Positions 8,938 to 16,706 of a stretch of DNA of 39,150 nt are shown in pieces. The notes under the pieces were generated by a model that worked only from the letters and a program-made list of their open reading frames with translations, was not told the origin of the DNA and searched no databases. Position 1 is the stretch's first letter; each line of letters opens with the position of its first letter. Made by a program: the position numbers and the translations under genes. The DNA lies in IMG/VR virus record IMGVR_UViG_3300030090_002134, positions 1 to 39,150 of that record; one strand, written 5' to 3'. Source of the stretch: a virus.

Positions 8938-11900
8938 ATGCCAGAAGAATATGATATATATGGTGCTTATAACGAGCAACTAGATAACGCTGTTGCAAAT
9001 CAAGATAGATACCAAGACCCTTACAGACAAGATGCTCTTCAATATTATAGCGACAAAACAAGTGGTCAATTTGAAACAATAGACAAAACAGAGCAATACG
9101 AACCTCAAGCTAAAGAAGAGCTTACTAATACATTAAAAACTTCTAAAAAAGATAAAGACCTTTATGGTTTTATACCGGGAGATTGGCTTCCTAATTGGGT
9201 AAAACAAGGTTACAATAATAGTATTGAGGGATTAACTTATAATATTGCAAAAGGTGAAAGTTTTTATGACCTAGGAGAGTATGCAAAAAACCCGGAAGAT
9301 ATACCAATTCTTGAAGACATTGGTTCTACTTTAATTTCTTTTATTACTCCTACCGATATAGCAGCATTAACTGCTGGTGGAGGTCTTGGAGGGTTAGCTT
9401 ATAAGCAAGGATTAAAAACCGCAGTAGGTAAAATTATTAAAGACGGTATAAGAGACAAAGTTGCTAAGTCCGCTATTAAGGAATCTGTTGAACAGGCGGT
9501 TGGAAAAAATGGTTTAAAAGCTACTCAAATTTTAATGAAAAATGGCGTAAGTAAACCTATTGCAGAAAAAGTTATTCAAACTTCTATGAAACGTGTTAAT
9601 AACCAAGTATTAGAAAGTGGCTTTATGGGGGGTTCAACACTTGGTTTTTACGGAGGTCTTCAATCTGCTCTTGGTCAAAAAGTGTCTACTGGGGATATAA
9701 GCCTAACACAAACATTAGCAGATGCAAGTAAAAGCTTTTTATTGGGTAGTGTAACTGCCAGTAGTGGCAAGGCATTGAACAATAAATTAATTAGTTCTTT
9801 AGGTAAACCAGAAACAGCCACGCAAAAACTTGCTTACAATGTTGCTGGTAAGGCACTAGAAACTGCTCAGTTTGGAACATTAGCCCCCGCATTAGAAGGA
9901 GAAATGCCTACTGCAAAAGACTATGTCCATGCAGCCGGAACTATTGGAGGGCTTTGGGTACAAAAAGGCATTACAAGAAAAGCAAAAGAGTTGTCTGGTT
10001 TTGACAATCCATACGTTACAGCAAAAGAATATTCTAATATATATGGTAAGAAAAAATTTGATTTAGAAAGTCAATCAGATATTTGGGTAAACAGTAAGGG
10101 TCAAGAAATTACCAATGTAAAATTTAAAAAGAAAAAAAATGAGGAAGGAGTTGAGTCTTCTTATGTTGAGGGAAATTTAAAAAAGAAAGACGGTAGTGTT
10201 TCTGAAACGCAAACTACTATAGAGGGCGATGTTTTTATTAAAGAAAAATACGCAAGGTCTACAAAGAGAAGAGATTTAGATAGCGTAAAGAAACTTGAAA
10301 ATGTAAGACGACAAGAAGTATTTGGTAGAAAAAAGAAATTAAAAATGTCAGACAAAAAATTTAGAGATTTAGTATCTGGCATTACAGGAAAAACAATAGA
10401 CCCTAAAAAAAATAAAACTGGGTATAGTACTCTTTCAAAAATTGAACAAATTAAATTTTTAGATGTAATGAGAAAAGAATCTTTAACAAAAAAGATTTTT
10501 ACAGAATTTAAAAAAGAAGGAACTAGCGAGTTTATGATTCCTAAAAGAAGAATAAGCGAAGCCCTTACATTTGATTTATTAAAACAAGCTAAAAACAGAG
10601 TAAGAACTAAAATTGGGCAAGAAACCGTCAATGATATTAACGCTTCTGATGCAAGAGGGGTTGCATTAACTGGAACTTATTTACAGCAACTTACAGACGT
10701 TGGATTATTTAAAGGAGGTATTTTTAATAAAGTTTTTGGATTAAACAAAATTAAAACTAATAAAGGTCTTATAACTATAAGAAGTGAAACACAAGCCAAA
10801 GCTTATGCCGAAGACTTAGGAAGAAGACTAGCTGACCCAAAAGCAAGAGAACACGCTGATGTTAAAAAAACAAGAAAGATTTTAGATAAAATATTTAGAG
10901 ATGCAAAAAAAGCTGGAGTTCCAGTAGCGGGTTTTAGAAAAGATTACTTTCCCAACCATATTAAACAAAAATACTTAGAAACTATGGGTCAAGATATTTA
11001 TAAAATGGATGCCATAGATGTTAAAATAACAGGTCAAAAGCTTTCAGAAAGTAAAGACTCTGTAAGAAGAGTTAATGAAATAGTAAATGGGAAAACAATT
11101 GTTAGTATAAAAAACACAACAAAACAAGCTTTAGAACATATAAGAGATGGATATTTAAAACAAGCTGAAACAAAAGGGGAATCTCTAACAAAAGAACAGG
11201 CATTAGCTAAAGCTTGGAATCAATTAAGAAATGATATTTATGGACAAACTTATACTACGGTTGGAAATTTAGAAAAATCTAGGAAAATAGAATTACCAGA
11301 TTTTATGTATGAAAGAGATGCTAGAATTGTCCTTGCCAAATACGCAACAGATGTTGCAAAAAGAATTGCTTATGTAGAAAAATTTGGTGCTAAAGGTGAA
11401 ATAATGGACACTAAATTAAAAACATTAAAATCTTTAGGCGACTCAGCAGATAACGCAAAAACTAAAAATTTACTTTATCAAGAAAAAGCTTTATTAGAGC
11501 AAATGTTTAGTTCTCATACTGGTTTAATAGAAGTTGACCCAACTAAAAATTGGGGAAATGCAAGAGCAAGAGAAGCTTTAAAAAACATTGTTGATTTTCA
11601 AGTAGGAACTAAAATTGGTCTTGGTTATGCAACCGTACCTAATATAACCCAAACATTAATATCTACAGCAGTAAAAGCGGGTTATTGGAACACGTTAAAA
11701 GGAACTCATAAATTAGTTTTTGATAAAAATTTTAGAAGAGAAGTCCAAAAATCTGGTATAAGTACACTATCTGTTTTTCAAATGGTTTCTGGATTAGAAC
11801 CATCTAGCTCTATGATGGGTAAATTTGCAAACTTTACAACTAAGATTAGTGGATTTCAAGCAATGAACAAAGCTAATCAATATATATCAGCGGCAGCTGG

Positions 11901-12918
11901 TAAATTATATGTTGAAGGCTTAATAAAAACTAGCCAAGGAAAAGACTTAATAGGTAGAACAGGTTTATCTTTTAATTCTAGAAAAAATTGGGCAAATAAA
12001 AACCTACAAGAATTAGGAATTGCTAGAGGAACAAAAAAACTAACCGACCAACAAATGCTTGAAACAATGTACAGGTTTTCAAGAGACGCACAGCTACAAA
12101 GGAATGTTTTAAACGACCCATTATTTTTTAATGACCCAAGATTTAGACCTTTTATTTTATTTAAAAGATTTGGATATAAACAGTTTAATTGGGTTAGAGA
12201 AAACGTTGGTAAAGACTTTACTAGGGGAAACGCATTACCTCTTTTAAGATTAGGTGTTGGTGGTGCTTTAGGAGCACAATTTATAGTATGGTCTAAAAAA
12301 GCTTTAAATAATTATCTATCAGATGAAATAGTGTACGATGAAAACAGATTGTTTATACCGGGTTTACCAGAGCAAACTATAATTCGAGAAGGCATTGTTA
12401 ATACAGATATGTCTAAATATACTTGGTCAGATTTTCTTGACCACGTAGCCTCTGTTGGTGCAATGGGTTTTGTAGCCGATATAGCTGCATCAGAAAGCAA
12501 ATTAAGAGCACTTGAGTTTTTAGTAAAACCAGCAATCTATCAAGATACAATGAAAATTGTAGACGCTTTTACAAGAATGTATAAAGATTTAAATGATTTT
12601 GGTGTCGGTGCTTATGCAAGAGCACCTAAGTATATTGCTCCTATATTTGGTACTGTTCCTAGAAGACTTGCAAAGCAACTTGAAACACCGGGTCAACGTG
12701 AGACATACCAAAGATATAGAAAGGGTATTATTAAAGGTAGAATTTTAGATGCTTTAATTAATGGACAGCCAAAAGAGGCTGGAAAACTTATCAATGCTTG
12801 GAACTCATCTAATCAAGACAAGCCTATGACAGATACAGATATAAGTATAAATGCTGTGTACGATAGACTTAGAAAAAAATATGAAAAACGATTAAGAGAA
12901 ACAGGATTGAAGTTATAA
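8938..12918 (+). CDS. Giant (1326-residue) internal virion protein, polyvalent-protein-like
   Basis: 1326 residues, the largest gene, starting 6 bases after the previous stop with no clear ribosome binding site. An amphipathic Gly/Ala/Lys-rich region lies at about 137-300. A middle region has a 'YFPNHIKQKYLE' segment, then a region with 'DFMYERDARIVLAKYATDVAKR' split by short gaps, and a later region 'DPRFRPFILFKRFGYKQFNW'. The last two resemble segments of large polyvalent proteins carried in phage heads and of related mobile elements, from memory. I see no lysozyme or transglycosylase motif. It probably enters the host with the DNA. It ends the left plus-strand block and faces the minus-strand early operon. 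Confidence 0.6.
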   Translation: MPEEYDIYGAYNEQLDNAVANQDRYQDPYRQDALQYYSDKTSGQFETIDKTEQYEPQAKEELTNTLKTSKKDKDLYGFIPGDWLPNWVKQGYNNSIEGLTYNIAKGESFYDLGEYAKNPEDIPILEDIGSTLISFITPTDIAALTAGGGLGGLAYKQGLKTAVGKIIKDGIRDKVAKSAIKESVEQAVGKNGLKATQILMKNGVSKPIAEKVIQTSMKRVNNQVLESGFMGGSTLGFYGGLQSALGQKVSTGDISLTQTLADASKSFLLGSVTASSGKALNNKLISSLGKPETATQKLAYNVAGKALETAQFGTLAPALEGEMPTAKDYVHAAGTIGGLWVQKGITRKAKELSGFDNPYVTAKEYSNIYGKKKFDLESQSDIWVNSKGQEITNVKFKKKKNEEGVESSYVEGNLKKKDGSVSETQTTIEGDVFIKEKYARSTKRRDLDSVKKLENVRRQEVFGRKKKLKMSDKKFRDLVSGITGKTIDPKKNKTGYSTLSKIEQIKFLDVMRKESLTKKIFTEFKKEGTSEFMIPKRRISEALTFDLLKQAKNRVRTKIGQETVNDINASDARGVALTGTYLQQLTDVGLFKGGIFNKVFGLNKIKTNKGLITIRSETQAKAYAEDLGRRLADPKAREHADVKKTRKILDKIFRDAKKAGVPVAGFRKDYFPNHIKQKYLETMGQDIYKMDAIDVKITGQKLSESKDSVRRVNEIVNGKTIVSIKNTTKQALEHIRDGYLKQAETKGESLTKEQALAKAWNQLRNDIYGQTYTTVGNLEKSRKIELPDFMYERDARIVLAKYATDVAKRIAYVEKFGAKGEIMDTKLKTLKSLGDSADNAKTKNLLYQEKALLEQMFSSHTGLIEVDPTKNWGNARAREALKNIVDFQVGTKIGLGYATVPNITQTLISTAVKAGYWNTLKGTHKLVFDKNFRREVQKSGISTLSVFQMVSGLEPSSSMMGKFANFTTKISGFQAMNKANQYISAAAGKLYVEGLIKTSQGKDLIGRTGLSFNSRKNWANKNLQELGIARGTKKLTDQQMLETMYRFSRDAQLQRNVLNDPLFFNDPRFRPFILFKRFGYKQFNWVRENVGKDFTRGNALPLLRLGVGGALGAQFIVWSKKALNNYLSDEIVYDENRLFIPGLPEQTIIREGIVNTDMSKYTWSDFLDHVASVGAMGFVADIAASESKLRALEFLVKPAIYQDTMKIVDAFTRMYKDLNDFGVGAYARAPKYIAPIFGTVPRRLAKQLETPGQRETYQRYRKGIIKGRILDALINGQPKEAGKLINAWNSSNQDKPMTDTDISINAVYDRLRKKYEKRLRETGLKL

Positions 12919-12972
12919 AGATAGGTTCTTTTCTTTTTCCTATTCTATATAGCATTAAAAATATCCATTCCA

Positions 12973-13101
12973 TTATAATTTACGTTCTATTCTATCCAAC
13001 CTAATAATAACAAAAACCCACAGCGATGACCACATTATCGTTTGAATAATTGTGTCAAATGCCTGTGTTTGTAATACTTCCATTATATAATACCAAGTCA
13101 T
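12973..13101 (-). CDS. 42-residue membrane peptide
   Basis: This short frame begins 2 bases after the stop of the upstream minus-strand gene, with AAAGGAG inside that gene's end at good spacing. The peptide has a hydrophobic core (TIIQTIMWSSLWVFVIIRLD) and a basic tail (RIERKL). Good translation signals and operon end position support it. The role is unknown. It is the last gene of the minus-strand operon, converging on the giant virion gene with 54 bases between them. Confidence 0.65.
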   Translation of the reverse strand: MTWYYIMEVLQTQAFDTIIQTIMWSSLWVFVIIRLDRIERKL

Positions 13102-13103
13102 AA

Positions 13104-13451
13104 CTATCTCCTTTGTGGTCTATCGTCTTTATTTTTTACATCTTCGTGATGTAAGAAAGATAACAATAAAATTAAATAATTAATAATATCAGATACTCTT
13201 GATTCTAAACTTTCGTTACTAAAGGTCTGTCCTAATTTAAAAAAAGTCATTAATGATTTAATATGTTTAAGCAAATAAACAGCTAATATTTTTACAGGAC
13301 TTAAACCTAACTCTTCCCCTATCCTCCTAAAATTTGTATGCACATCTAAATCTTGATTTCCTTCTGTATATTCAATTCTTTTTTTATCGCTTAAATCAAA
13401 TGTTTTTTTAATAAACTCTTCTCTAAATAATTTATAATCTTCTGACTTCAC
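13104..13451 (-). CDS. Nucleotide-modification-associated (DUF1599-like) protein
   Basis: 115 residues from a GTG start, with AAGGAG upstream. The pattern 'N.D.....NFRRIGEELGLS' then 'VYLLKHIKSL' then 'RVSDIINYLILLLSFLH' matches, from memory, the small helical phage family known as DUF1599 or nucleotide modification associated domain 1. That family usually has the form Gx(N)xDxxxNF...G...KH...RxxDxxNY. These proteins are linked to nucleotide pools or DNA modification but their biochemistry is unsettled. The neighbouring methyltransferase-like gene in the same operon makes a DNA-modification link plausible. The family call is fair, the function is inference. Confidence 0.6.
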   Translation of the reverse strand: MKSEDYKLFREEFIKKTFDLSDKKRIEYTEGNQDLDVHTNFRRIGEELGLSPVKILAVYLLKHIKSLMTFFKLGQTFSNESLESRVSDIINYLILLLSFLHHEDVKNKDDRPQRR

Positions 13452-13461
13452 TACACTCTCC

Positions 13462-14067
13462 TTATTGTTTTGGTGTTGGCGTGTACTCTACAGCACAGCA
13501 ACTAGAACCACGTTTTAACGCCCAAGAATCTGACGGCATTTCTTTCTTACCACATCTACTGCAATATGCAATATAACCCAAACCAGATTTCATCAACTTA
13601 AACATCTCTTTTGTTTTTTTCTTTACACTCCATTCTTTATTATTATCTCTCCACTTAACAAGTCTTCTTGTTATCTCAAATGTTTTTTGCATTTCAAATC
13701 TCATCTTCAAACCAGACTTATTTTTTTCTGTCCAATAATCAAAAAAATTATCTACTTGTTTAGGAGATATGTCTTTAACGCCCCAAGAGGCGGCAAGACA
13801 ATCGTTTTTAAAATCTGTTTTTCTATCCTGTACTGTTTTAATTACTTTCTTTACAGGTTTTTTATACTTAAAATAATTTGTTTTATTTATATCTGGGTGT
13901 AGTTTTGAATTTTCAATAACGTAATTAGCAGAAACATCAATCATCATATCTTCAAGTTTTTTTAAAAGCAACTTTAAATAAATAGGGCTATAACTTTTAT
14001 TTTTTGTGTTTTCTTTTACACAAGTTATAGCATCGTCAATTGCAATTAAACTAAACTTATCTTTCAT
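13462..14067 (-). CDS. Replication-organizer-like protein with zinc-binding C-terminus
   Basis: 201 residues from the ATG at 14067, which overlaps the end of the upstream gene. A longer frame to 14265 is open but its extra N-terminus overlaps the neighbour fully. The segment 'VDNFFDYWTEKNKSG' then 'KMRFEMQKTFEITRRLVKW' matches the pattern of replisome-organiser or primosome-like phage proteins (FxxYWxxxxxxGxxMRxxxxxTFxxxxRLxxW). The C-terminal part has a short zinc-site candidate, CSRCGKK...SSCC. The N-terminus is helical. With no polymerase visible, this may help recruit host replication machinery, which is inference. Confidence 0.5.
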   Translation of the reverse strand: MKDKFSLIAIDDAITCVKENTKNKSYSPIYLKLLLKKLEDMMIDVSANYVIENSKLHPDINKTNYFKYKKPVKKVIKTVQDRKTDFKNDCLAASWGVKDISPKQVDNFFDYWTEKNKSGLKMRFEMQKTFEITRRLVKWRDNNKEWSVKKKTKEMFKLMKSGLGYIAYCSRCGKKEMPSDSWALKRGSSCCAVEYTPTPKQ

Positions 14068-14404
14068 CTTCTTTGTTGTTTTTATTGTTGTAATAGTACT
14101 GACTTTTCTTTTTTTTTCTATTGTAATAATAATTTCCCTTTCTACCTGTTTCAATACCTTGACATATCTTACACGTAACCCTTGGTAATTTATACGTAGG
14201 TAAATGTCCATAAGAATGAACAGAACCAGTATATCCAATTTCCCACACACGCTCACAACTTTCACAATATTTTAATCTTTTTGATTCTTTGATGTGCCCC
14301 ATACTGTTAACACCTTTTCTCTTTTTAGCTTCATTAGTTTTATTTTCACGACCAGTATTTAAAACCCAACTAATGCCATTATCTATTTTTTTCACAATAA
14401 TCAC
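14057..14404 (-). CDS. Zinc-ribbon protein, paralogue of the upstream gene
   Basis: Up to 115 residues. The frame opens at a GTG at 14404, a second GTG lies at 14395 and an ATG at 14302, and I cannot decide among them. Two metal-site pairs, CESC and CKIC, enclose 'RVWEIGY...LPTYKLPRVT'. The neighbour upstream has the same plan (CTVCNRVWEYE...IPKYKKRIKVCDYC), so the two are tandem paralogues. The tail is Lys/Tyr/Asn-rich. Function unknown, probably nucleic-acid or protein binding. Confidence 0.6.
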   Translation of the reverse strand: MIIVKKIDNGISWVLNTGRENKTNEAKKRKGVNSMGHIKESKRLKYCESCERVWEIGYTGSVHSYGHLPTYKLPRVTCKICQGIETGRKGNYYYNRKKKKSQYYYNNKNNKEDER

Positions 14405-14690
14405 ACACCTTTATTCTTTTTTTATATTTTGGAATGTCTGTGTAAAAAACCAATGTTGTTTTCTTACTAGATATTCTCGCAGATTGAAACTCGTACTCCC
14501 ACACTCTATTACAAACTGTACATACATAAGTTGTGTCATCTGCTGATTTTTTAAAATTAGTAGATTCAATATCATGCCTTGGGTCTTTTGATTGACACTT
14601 TCCTAGCATAACATCAGCGATGATTCCATCCCTAGAAACAATATCTCTAATGTTTTTGCCAATTAAATCTATTTTCTTTGTTTTTTTTAT
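14379..14690 (-). CDS. Zinc-ribbon protein, likely starting at an ATA codon
   Basis: The frame is open well upstream of the first ATG (14609-14607). The upstream part reads KKTKKIDLIGKNIRDIV, SRDGIIADVMLG and so on, which looks like coding sequence. No ATG, GTG or TTG starts it, but an ATA codon at 14690-14688 is preceded by AAGGGG at 7 bases spacing. That gives 103 residues beginning (M)KKTKK. Two cysteine pairs (CTVC and CDYC) form a probable zinc ribbon. If ATA is not used, the protein would be 76 residues from 14609. Function unknown. Confidence 0.55.
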   Translation of the reverse strand: MKKTKKIDLIGKNIRDIVSRDGIIADVMLGKCQSKDPRHDIESTNFKKSADDTTYVCTVCNRVWEYEFQSARISSKKTTLVFYTDIPKYKKRIKVCDYCEKNR

Positions 14691-14792
14691 GTTTTAACCC
14701 CTTTTTAAAAACTTGCTTAAAAAAACACCCTCTAATTTTGCGTATATGCTCGTATTATTTAATTTAGGTATAAATGTTCACCTGTAATTAAG

Positions 14793-14822
14793 ACAAAAAC
14801 GTAGGGGCGATTAAACCCCTAC
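14793..14822 (-). terminator. Rho-independent terminator after the SSB-like gene
   Basis: On the minus strand a 7-bp stem (14822-14816 with 14807-14801, GTAGGGG with CCCCTAC) has an 8-base loop and is followed by GTTTTTG. It lies 26 bases past the stop of the SSB-like gene, so it probably reduces reading into the genes at 14690 and beyond. Confidence 0.75.
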
Positions 14823-14847
14823 ATTGATGTCTGTTTTTATTTAAAGA

Positions 14848-15087
14848 CTAAAATGGAAGGTCATCGTCTGATTTGCTCGATTTCTTCACATCTTCGTCTT
14901 TTGGTTGAAAAACTCCCCTAAGATTGGTTTTTCCAGCCTTAGTTTTGTTTATCCAAAGAGATGCTTTCATATCTACGCCACCTATTTTAGCGTCTCCAGT
15001 ATAATCTGGGCGATTATCTCCATCGTCTTTGTAACCGTTCTTTAATAGACTCATACTATTGTCTTTCAACTCATAGTTTTGTGCCAT
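14848..15087 (-). CDS. Small SSB-like protein with acidic DDDLPF tail
   Basis: 79 residues. AGGAG lies 9 bases upstream of the ATG. The body has a 'NYELKDNSMSLLKNGYK', 'IGGVDMKASLWINKT' and 'KTNLRGVFQPK' pattern, resembling a small OB-like beta-barrel. The C-terminus ends KSDDDLPF, the classic acidic tip with which bacterial SSBs recruit partners. It probably coats single-stranded DNA during replication or recombination. Its length is well under that of cellular SSBs (about 150-180 residues). A structured leader precedes it and a terminator follows. The SSB role is inference from the tail and fold pattern. Confidence 0.65.
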   Translation of the reverse strand: MAQNYELKDNSMSLLKNGYKDDGDNRPDYTGDAKIGGVDMKASLWINKTKAGKTNLRGVFQPKDEDVKKSSKSDDDLPF

Positions 15088-15109
15088 TTTTCCAACTCCT
15101 ATTGTTAAG

Positions 15110-15177
15110 GGGTGTTAGGTTTTTCAGTTAGCCAACCTATTTGCGTCATCTTTTTACTTAGCAAATGCCCAACACCC
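15110..15177 (-). ncRNA. Structured leader: contiguous three-way junction RNA
   Basis: The whole gap between the nuclease gene and the SSB-like gene folds as three adjacent stems: P1 15110-15116 with 15171-15177 (7 bp), P2 15117-15121 with 15134-15138 (5 bp), P3 15139-15144 with 15161-15166 (6 bp), with only a 4-base linker (15167-15170). All pairs are perfect. It ends just before the ribosome binding site of the SSB-like gene. It could be an autoregulatory or ligand-binding leader. The direction is inferred from the neighbouring genes. It is not a terminator, because no U-tract follows. Confidence 0.55.
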
Positions 15178-15181
15178 TTTG

Positions 15182-15571
15182 TTAAAAAATCTTTCCAACA
15201 CTACCCATTAATAACTTAATAGGTATTAATAATATTTTTGATTGTTCATCATCTCCGCCCATTATCATCTTTATCTTTTTTTCTTTGAGTAAATATTTGC
15301 ATATATTTTTTAACTCTTCTACTGGTAAGCAAATCATTCCCTTTACTTTTTTGTCTAAAGATAAAATATGAAACCACCAATCTGACTTAGTCACAGATAA
15401 ACCCGAAGGCTTGTTGCGGCACATAACCTCTATAGCTATGTTACCAGTTTCTATCCACTTATCCCTTTCGGTCTTAACCTCTACTTTACCCTTTGAGTAT
15501 AAAAGTTTTTTCAAACCTTCTTCGTACACCTGTCCAAACTCCAAGTCTAAGTCAAATTTTGAGTTATACAT
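15182..15571 (-). CDS. Nuclease-like PD-(D/E)XK protein
   Basis: 129 residues from the ATG at 15571, which overlaps the stop of the upstream gene. A longer frame to 15616 is less likely because of that coupling. 'EFGQVYEEGL', 'KVEVKTERDKW' and 'TGNIAIEVM' form the pattern of restriction-endonuclease-like phage nucleases (acidic residue, then ExK, then TGN-IE). E31 and K33 are the likely catalytic pair. It probably acts on phage or host DNA in recombination or processing. It sits beside another resolvase-like nuclease. The exact substrate is unknown. Confidence 0.65.
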   Translation of the reverse strand: MYNSKFDLDLEFGQVYEEGLKKLLYSKGKVEVKTERDKWIETGNIAIEVMCRNKPSGLSVTKSDWWFHILSLDKKVKGMICLPVEELKNICKYLLKEKKIKMIMGGDDEQSKILLIPIKLLMGSVGKIF

Positions 15572-15893
15572 CAAGTTTTTCTTTAACAATGGACAACATC
15601 CAAACAAACTTATCATAGTCTATAACCATCATAGCCTTTCCCCTGTCTTCTCTTATAACAACACCATCTTCTTGTTTTTCGGGTTTTAGCCAACTAGCTA
15701 TAGTCTTTCTTCGTTTGCACCCATACCACTTCCCTTCAATTTCTATATCTCCAAGTTCGTGTTGTGCTCCACCCCTATCTCTATTGTAAGCCTCAAGACC
15801 AACTTCCTTTGCGGTGCGAACAGCATATCTTTGCAACTCTGCACCTCGTTGTCTATTACGCCTTCCTTGTCTTACTTTTTTTGGGTCTTTCAT
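15564..15893 (-). CDS. Holliday-junction-resolvase-like nuclease
   Basis: 109 residues. The pattern RRNRQRGAELQRYAV, then RDRGGAQHELGDIEIEG, then WYGCKRRKTIASW and IREDRGKAMMVI resembles the PD-(D/E)XK resolvase-type nucleases of phages, from memory. E19, D49 and K60 are likely catalytic. The usual (D/E)xK is replaced by GCK (58-60), so activity may be altered or use a different acidic residue such as E51. It probably resolves or trims branched recombination intermediates. It overlaps the next gene. Confidence 0.6.
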   Translation of the reverse strand: MKDPKKVRQGRRNRQRGAELQRYAVRTAKEVGLEAYNRDRGGAQHELGDIEIEGKWYGCKRRKTIASWLKPEKQEDGVVIREDRGKAMMVIDYDKFVWMLSIVKEKLDV

Positions 15894-15901
15894 ATTGCCT
15901 C

Positions 15902-16297
15902 CTAAAAAGGTGTGTTTACCACTTTAATAACTCTACCAACAGGATATTTAACATAGTTATCAAACTCGTTTCTAAAGTTTTTTTGATATACTTCAAGAGC
16001 AACAATCTTACCAATAATTTTATCATCAATTATATGTTGCATATTTTTTATACCCATTGACTTTAAAAACTTATAGTACCCCCAGTTTTTTTTAGCATCA
16101 TATAAATAACCTTCTTGTCTTTTATATTTAAAGATACCATTATCCCTAACAATAGAGTCCTCAACTGCATAAATCGGCTTAAAAACATCGGCTATATACC
16201 TCCCAAAACGAACACTTTTTGCTATTTCAATGTTTGTAATTCTAGCTGTATATTTACCGCTCTGTATTTCACTATTTTTTATCATTTGATAACGCAT
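15902..16297 (-). CDS. Conserved-looking phage protein of unknown function
   Basis: 131 residues from ATG at 16297, with GGAGAG 6 bases upstream. The sequence opens 'KNSEIQSGKYTARITNIEI' and has 'FGRYIADVFKPIY', a beta-strand-rich pattern, and ends with a helix and 'VGRVIKVVNTPF'. It could be an OB-fold or annealing accessory protein, given its place between the nucleases and the Cas4-like gene, but no family is recognised. The start overlaps the upstream gene by 26 bases. Confidence 0.5.
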   Translation of the reverse strand: MRYQMIKNSEIQSGKYTARITNIEIAKSVRFGRYIADVFKPIYAVEDSIVRDNGIFKYKRQEGYLYDAKKNWGYYKFLKSMGIKNMQHIIDDKIIGKIVALEVYQKNFRNEFDNYVKYPVGRVIKVVNTPF

Positions 16298-16706
16298 TTA
16301 TTCTCTCCAAACATCCTTGTAAATTATCTTTAGTAATGTCTCCTCTCTTTAAAGACTCTAGTACAGACTCTTGCTTGTCTTTACTAAGAACCTTTATTTT
16401 CTCTTTTATAATATGCTCTATCTCAATCTCTTCATTGACTTGCTTAACAACGCTTTTTGGCATAATTGTATTAAGTGCTCCAGAGATATGCCCCTTTGCT
16501 AATTTATTAACTACAGGCTTAGTTGTTGTTTGATTACTCTTAACACCTTTAGGTAATTCGCCACTTACAACGAACTTTACCCAATTGTTAATTGAATCTG
16601 CTAAATCACTTGTTAATTTCATACGACTCTCGAAGGCAGCAACTGCAAATCCGTGTCGTATCTTTCCTTCCGTTATTTTATCCCAATCGGGTTTTTTGTT
16701 TTCCAT
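16272..16706 (-). CDS. Phage protein of the recombination cluster, unknown function
   Basis: 144 residues from an ATG that overlaps the upstream stop as TAATG. 'KPDWDKITEGKIRHGFAVAA' at the N-terminus is followed by a Lys/Ser-rich linker and a helical C-terminus. The N-terminal pattern is one I associate with marine phage proteins, but I assign no function. Its place between two nucleases suggests a DNA transaction role. Confidence 0.5.
   Translation of the reverse strand: MENKKPDWDKITEGKIRHGFAVAAFESRMKLTSDLADSINNWVKFVVSGELPKGVKSNQTTTKPVVNKLAKGHISGALNTIMPKSVVKQVNEEIEIEHIIKEKIKVLSKDKQESVLESLKRGDITKDNLQGCLERINALSNDKK

Noticed and set aside
10161-10631. 156-residue minus-strand frame within the giant gene
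   Set aside because: Long but antisense, Phe/Ser/Leu-rich as expected of a shadow of AT-rich coding DNA, with no ribosome binding site.
12919-12972. Possible terminator (ATAGG...CCTAT) between the convergent genes
   Set aside because: Stem of only about five pairs with a 13-base loop; not convincing.
14068-14265. Longer start for the replication-like gene
   Set aside because: The extra residues would be in full overlap with the zinc-ribbon gene, and ATG at 14067 is coupled to its stop.
15110-15177. Transcription terminator
   Set aside because: No U-run follows the stems on either strand.
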